Made by a program: the position numbers and the translations under genes | Part shown: positions 59,923-64,000 of the stretch, one piece after another | Layout of the letters: each line of letters begins with the position of its first letter | Position numbering within the stretch: the stretch's first letter is position 1 | The notes under the pieces: model-generated | The model's input: only the letters and a program-made list of their open reading frames with translations | Told to the model about the DNA's origin: nothing | Databases searched by the model: none | Assembly: GCA_026075535.2 (NCBI GenBank) | Contig: AP026541.1 | Coordinates: 5,146,001 to 5,210,000, forward strand | Reading direction: 5' to 3' | Length of the DNA stretch: 64,000 bases | From: Tricholoma matsutake | Taxonomy: Eukaryota > Basidiomycota > Agaricomycetes > Agaricales > Tricholomataceae

Positions 59923-62900
59923 CTCTCCCATGCTTTCAAACTTTTGTTTCCTACCATGCCCTTCCCATTCCACCAGAGCCTCTGTATTCAGCATCTCTGA
60001 CCATGGCTGCCACAAATCCGCTTCCGGTCCATATCCTTTCCAATGCACAAGGTACTGTCTTCCCCTTCCCCTTGGTCTCTCATCTAATATTTTCTCCACA
60101 AAATACTCTGTTGTGCCCTCTGCTGTCACAATTGGGCCTGGCCTCTCCATCCTCCTCCCCAGGAACTGCTCATCATCATTCTCCATATGTTCCTTCAAGT
60201 GGGATACGTGAAAAGTCGTGCACCACACCCCCGAATTCGGTATCACCAACCTGAATCCAGGAACACCTCCGTGACCTCGTACGGCCTGTCCCATCATGGC
60301 ATGAACTTTGCGATGTGGCCGCTCTTTTTCTGCATGTAATCCCTCTGTTGGTGAGCGGTCTCCAGCATGACTTTGTCGCCCACTCTGAATTCTGGATTCA
60401 AACCACGGTCCTTGTTGATGTGGTGTGCCTGCGAGATCTTTGCAGCCAACAGGCAGTCCTTCACTCCCTCTACCTCACTGTTCAACCTCTCGATCAGCTC
60501 CTCTGCTTTCTCACTCTCCTCCCTGTCCTCTGTGCTCTCCACCGCCCCTCTGGTAATCATCAGTGGGATGATTCGTGGTGATCTCCCTGTCTTCAACATG
60601 AATGGTGACACCTGCGTTGATGCATTCACAGTGTTCATCATGTCGAAATGCACCTTTGGCAGTGCTTTCGCCCACCTGCTCTGGTTGTGTTCCACATGGA
60701 ATCACAAGCATTGAATCAGTGTTTTATTTGTTCTCTCTGAGGAGCCATCTGTTTCCAGGTGGTACACCGTTGATAACTTGTGTTTGATTCCTGTAAGTCA
60801 CATCAATGCCTTCCAAAAATTTGACACAAAAATCTTGTTGTGATTGCTAATTATTTCCAAAGGGCATCTGTTTTTGCAGTACCACCTGTCGAAAAACAGG
60901 CTCACAAATTCCTTGGTGGTCATTGTCGTTTTACATGCTGCAATTTGAAATCCACTCCCAGGTGATCCATCATTGTCACAATGGCATCAAACCCATTGTC
61001 CACAGGCAACGGGCCTATGAAATCTATCGCCACTGAGTCAAACTGTTTGTCTGGAATCGGTAGAGGGTGTAGAGGCCCAGGTGTCCTGGCTGTGGAGGAC
61101 TTATTCCGTTGGCAAGGTCCACATCCTGGGATGTACATGTTCAATAAGTTTTTCCTCATCCTCAGCCAATAAAAGTCTTTTCTCAATGCCTCATAGGTCT
61201 TCTCTCCTCCAAAATGTCCAAGGTGGTTGTGTGCTAGCCTGAACAGTTGCTCTTGCAAGTCCTTGTACTGTGGAATGATGAGCTGTCCCCCTATGAACAG
61301 CAAACTGTTTCTGAATTTCATGTCTAGCATAGGATCCACAACACCCCATTTCAGGTTGTCAAGTATCCCCTTGCACCACTTGTCTTGTGTGTAGCCTTGT
61401 CTGATCTGCACATATAGCTTTGGGTTTGATTCTATCTCAAACACAGCTCCCATGTTTGTTGTTGTCTCCTCGGGCTCTGTCAGCCTTGACAACATGTCCA
61501 CCACGGTGTTGTCCTCGCCCTTTATGTATGTTATTGTATACTCATATTGTGATAGATATTCCATCCATCTCACTTGCTGCAGTGACAAATCTCGCTGGCC
61601 ATTGAAGTTTTGAATTGTCTTGTGATCTGTGTATATATGAATGTGTGTCCCAAGCAAGTCGACTCTCCACTTCACAAGTGCTCGCATAATACTCAACATC
61701 TCTTGCTCATGTATGGGATAGTGTAGTTCTGCTGCTTTCAGCTGCCTACTCTCAAATGCCACCAGTCTCGCTGATTCCCAGCTCTCCCCAAAGGAAAGTA
61801 TGGCTCCTGTTCGTCATTTACTTGCATCGCAAGTCATGTAAATCTGATTTTCTCCAGGGTTGTGGTGGTTGATTGTCGTGAGGCAATCACGACCTAGAAC
61901 CAGTCCTTTAATTGTGTTGAATGCGGTCTGGTTCATGTTGCCACTGGCTCAGCCGAGGTTTTTCAATAAAATGGCTATAGCATACCAGATAAAGTTTCTA
62001 AATTCACTAGGATATTTGAGCATATGGATGGGCCCATAAGCCGAGGGGTCTTCTGCCAACATTATCTGATTGGATCCCCCATTCCTGACCTATTTACTCA
62101 GCTTTGATTTCAAGCTGAGCCATCAAGCCAAATTTTGTTTATTAAATAACTCAGGGACAATTGATTGGTTCAACTAATGTTGGCAGACAACCCCTCGGCT
62201 TATGGACCCATCCATGTGCTCAAATAACCTGGTGAATTTAGAAAATTTATCTGGCATGTTATAGCCCTTCTATTGAAAAACCTCGGCTGAGCCAGTGGCA
62301 ACACTAGGTCTGGTGTTCAGACATCCAACCTGGGAATGACCTGTTGCACTCCTTTTTCATCAGCGGTGTAAGTATTGCTGTGTGCTCTGCCAATGCAGGC
62401 AGAAAGGCACTGATGTACCTCACCAGGCCTAGGAACTGTCACACCTGCTTCACTGAGTTTGGTGCTTGCCATCCTAAGACGTGCTCCACTTTAGAGCCAT
62501 CGGCAGCAATTCCCTTGGCCAAGATGTCATGTCCCAAGAAATGGACATCTGTCGCGAACAAGGACAACTTCTTGGTTGAACAGTACAGCTGCGCTGCTCT
62601 CAAGGCTTCCAGTACCAACACCACATTCACTTTGTGTTCCGCCAGTGACGATGACCAAATAATTATATTGTCCAGGTATACATGGCAGATCCATCCTATC
62701 AGCTTGGATAACACCTGTGTCACCCGCCTTTGGTGTGTTGCTGGTGAGTTCTACAAACCCATTGGCATTACTACCCACTCCCATAGTCCAAAGGGTGTCA
62801 ATGTTGTGGTATATTTAACATGATCTGGGTGGACCAATGTCTGAAAGAATGAATTCATCATGTCAATTTTCCCCCAGATTTTCCCTTTTGCACAATCTGC

Positions 62901-63210
62901 TAGGATGTCATCAATCCAGGGTAGCAGGTAGTTATCCGGTACTGTCATTTTGTTTAGTTTCCTGTAGTCATTGACCCATCTTGGCAGAACCAAGCTATCT
63001 GCTTTCGGGATAATGAAAGATGGCAATGCGTACAGTGATGATGACAGGCAGATCTGTCCTGCCTTTGACTGCTGCTCAATCAAGGTTTTCCAACCTTCTC
63101 TGTACTTCCTTGGGCATGAGTAAGTGTGCCCTACTGAGACTGGTGTGCCCAGTTTAATTTCAATGTGATGGTATATGCTCGTAGGTAGATCATTCATGTG
63201 TGGGATTAGT
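59854..63210 (-). pseudogene. pol of copy G
   Basis: Reverse transcriptase with RWVNDYRKLNK, KIWGKIDMMNSFFQT and a mutated active site YLDNIIIW (Asn codon 62669-62667). RNase H and integrase zinc-binding region lie at 61762-60920, then a 1-base frame change near 60935. The integrase core has ISNHNKIF where ISDRDK is expected, and the C-terminal part holds a chromodomain ([16 protein letters not shown], about 60000-60050). TGA stops in 60700-60830 fit CGA. Both RT and integrase active sites are lost. Confidence 0.9.
61933..62306. mobile_element. MITE with about 125-bp inverted ends (374 bp)
   Basis: 8-bp duplication GGTCTGGT (61925-61932 and 62307-62314). Arms contain GTTGCCACTGGCTCAGCCGA and, further in, CCATAAGCCGAGGGGT, as inverted copies. 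Removing it with one duplication gives PGWMSEHQTAFNTIKG in frame on the minus strand, which proves the limits. hAT is likely from the 8-bp duplication. Confidence 0.9.
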
Positions 63211-64000
63211 GTATCAAGGTTCAGTCCATAGGACTGAAGACTGAACCGGACTGAACCACGGTCCATGCTTTGGTTTGGTCCATTTTTCTGAAAAAGTGAG
63301 TAACCGAAACCACGGTTCAGTTACTGGTTAACTCATTTTGAAAACATTTGAAAACCGTTATAAAACCGGTTTAAACCAGTTTAAACCAGTCTTTTGCATT
63401 CAGACTACAGGACAGTAAACTAATGTAGATAACATATAACAAACTAATGTAAATACTACTAATATTGCCATTATAAAATGAAATGGGATGAGCCCAGGGA
63501 AAAAGAAGTCATTTGGTGAGGGTTTATATACCTTGTGGCTGCGCACAGACCATGTGGTTGTGTTTGTGTGCAAAAAGAATAAAAGTGGTTCCATTTTCCA
63601 AGAATCACGCATGTCCATCACTGCGCGATTGCTCAATCTGGCAGTTGCTGGACAATATGATGCTGGGTGCCCAGATGCCATTTTGCTGCACGTCGAGCAC
63701 CAGAAATGAGTAGGACCTTGTAAACATGTAGTAATTTATATTTATGCTCCAAACCTCACCTCCCAACAGTCAAAATCTTATTTGAAAGGAAAGAAAGTGA
63801 GTAACAGGGCAAGTGACAGTTTTGATAGTTTTACAGCTATAACTTATCTTCCAATGAGTCAAATTTAAAAAGCCATGCAGTTCTAGATTCCCCCAAGAAT
63901 ATAGAATAGATTTCAGAGTGAAAATGGCAAGTTGTTATTTCTCACATTTTTGCCATTTGTGAGCTTAATACATGTCAGAAAATAATTTAAAGGCTTGGAA
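63211..64000. other. foreign sequence cutting copy G, probable hAT-type element
   Basis: The reverse transcriptase frame stops making family sense near 63210, where CAAGGTTCAGTCCATAGGAC begins a GAACC/GGTTC-rich stretch like the end of the element at 53103 (CAAGGTCTGGTCCTTAGGAC). The far end is outside the window or unrecognised. The remaining sequence (63400-64000) has no supported gene. Confidence 0.45.

Larger units (their letters stand above)
59780..63210 (-). mobile_element. Ty3/gypsy chromovirus copy G, 3' two thirds
   Basis: Minus-strand copy from reverse transcriptase (upstream part cut near 63210) to a short 3' LTR. It is broken by a MITE at 61933-62306. Its 5' part is not in the window; the sequence to the right of 63210 is foreign. 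Confidence 0.9.

Noticed and set aside
63400..63709. Open frames on both strands near the right edge
   Set aside because: No domain, no splice support, and they lie within unassigned TE-like sequence.

Overview
The window is nuclear DNA of a filamentous basidiomycete, most likely an Agaricomycete. The host genes carry many GT-AG introns of about 45-60 bp, and the retroelements are Ty3/gypsy chromoviruses of the kind that fill repeat-rich mushroom genomes. The species cannot be named from this sequence. About 13.5 kb (10.38-23.85 kb) is a compact island of eight ordinary host genes. Nearly everything else is nested transposable elements (TEs).

Layout. 1-6011: 3' part of a plus-strand Ty3/gypsy copy (copy A), inserted in the protease region of an older plus-strand copy (copy B, 6012-9904). 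Copy A carries an antisense, intron-containing gene with a Zn2Cys6 cluster. 10382-23849: polynucleotide kinase/phosphatase, a Zn2Cys6 transcription factor, Nup37, UMP kinase, a diacylglycerol/sphingosine-kinase-like protein, omega-amidase Nit2, a type I DnaJ with a CaaX end, and a C2orf76-family protein. 23958-35389: an 11.4 kb TIR transposon whose DDE transposase gene (with a C-terminal SAP-like segment) is split by an intact pogo-type transposon (24872-27505, TA duplication) and by a young Ty3/gypsy element (28294-33829, GTTGC duplication). 35567-41266: a minus-strand gypsy copy (D) with its last 385 bp inverted in place. 41860-42292: a probable solo LTR. 42.3-55.5 kb: a minus-strand LTR-linked gene interrupted by a hAT-type element (42692-44453), a complete gypsy element (copy E, 44575-51972, TCTTC duplication) and a second hAT-type element (53103-54928) that itself holds a third (54110-54598). 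56759-57073: a hairpin element. 58361-64000: a plus-strand gag broken by a 533-bp MITE, next to a minus-strand gypsy copy (G) broken by a 374-bp MITE.

Two themes run through the TE part. First, almost every insertion can be lifted out on paper, leaving one copy of the target duplication, and the interrupted reading frame closes exactly; this gives an unambiguous nesting order. Second, damage in the retroelements is mostly CpG to TpG/CpA: CGA arginine codons have become TGA stops, and catalytic Asp codons preceded by C have become Asn. That is what methylation-linked deamination of repeats would leave. The pogo element and the host genes lack this damage.

The host genes form tight convergent and divergent pairs with about 100-190 bp between them, and TEs press against both sides. 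The large TIR transposon begins 108 bp upstream of the C2orf76-type start codon.
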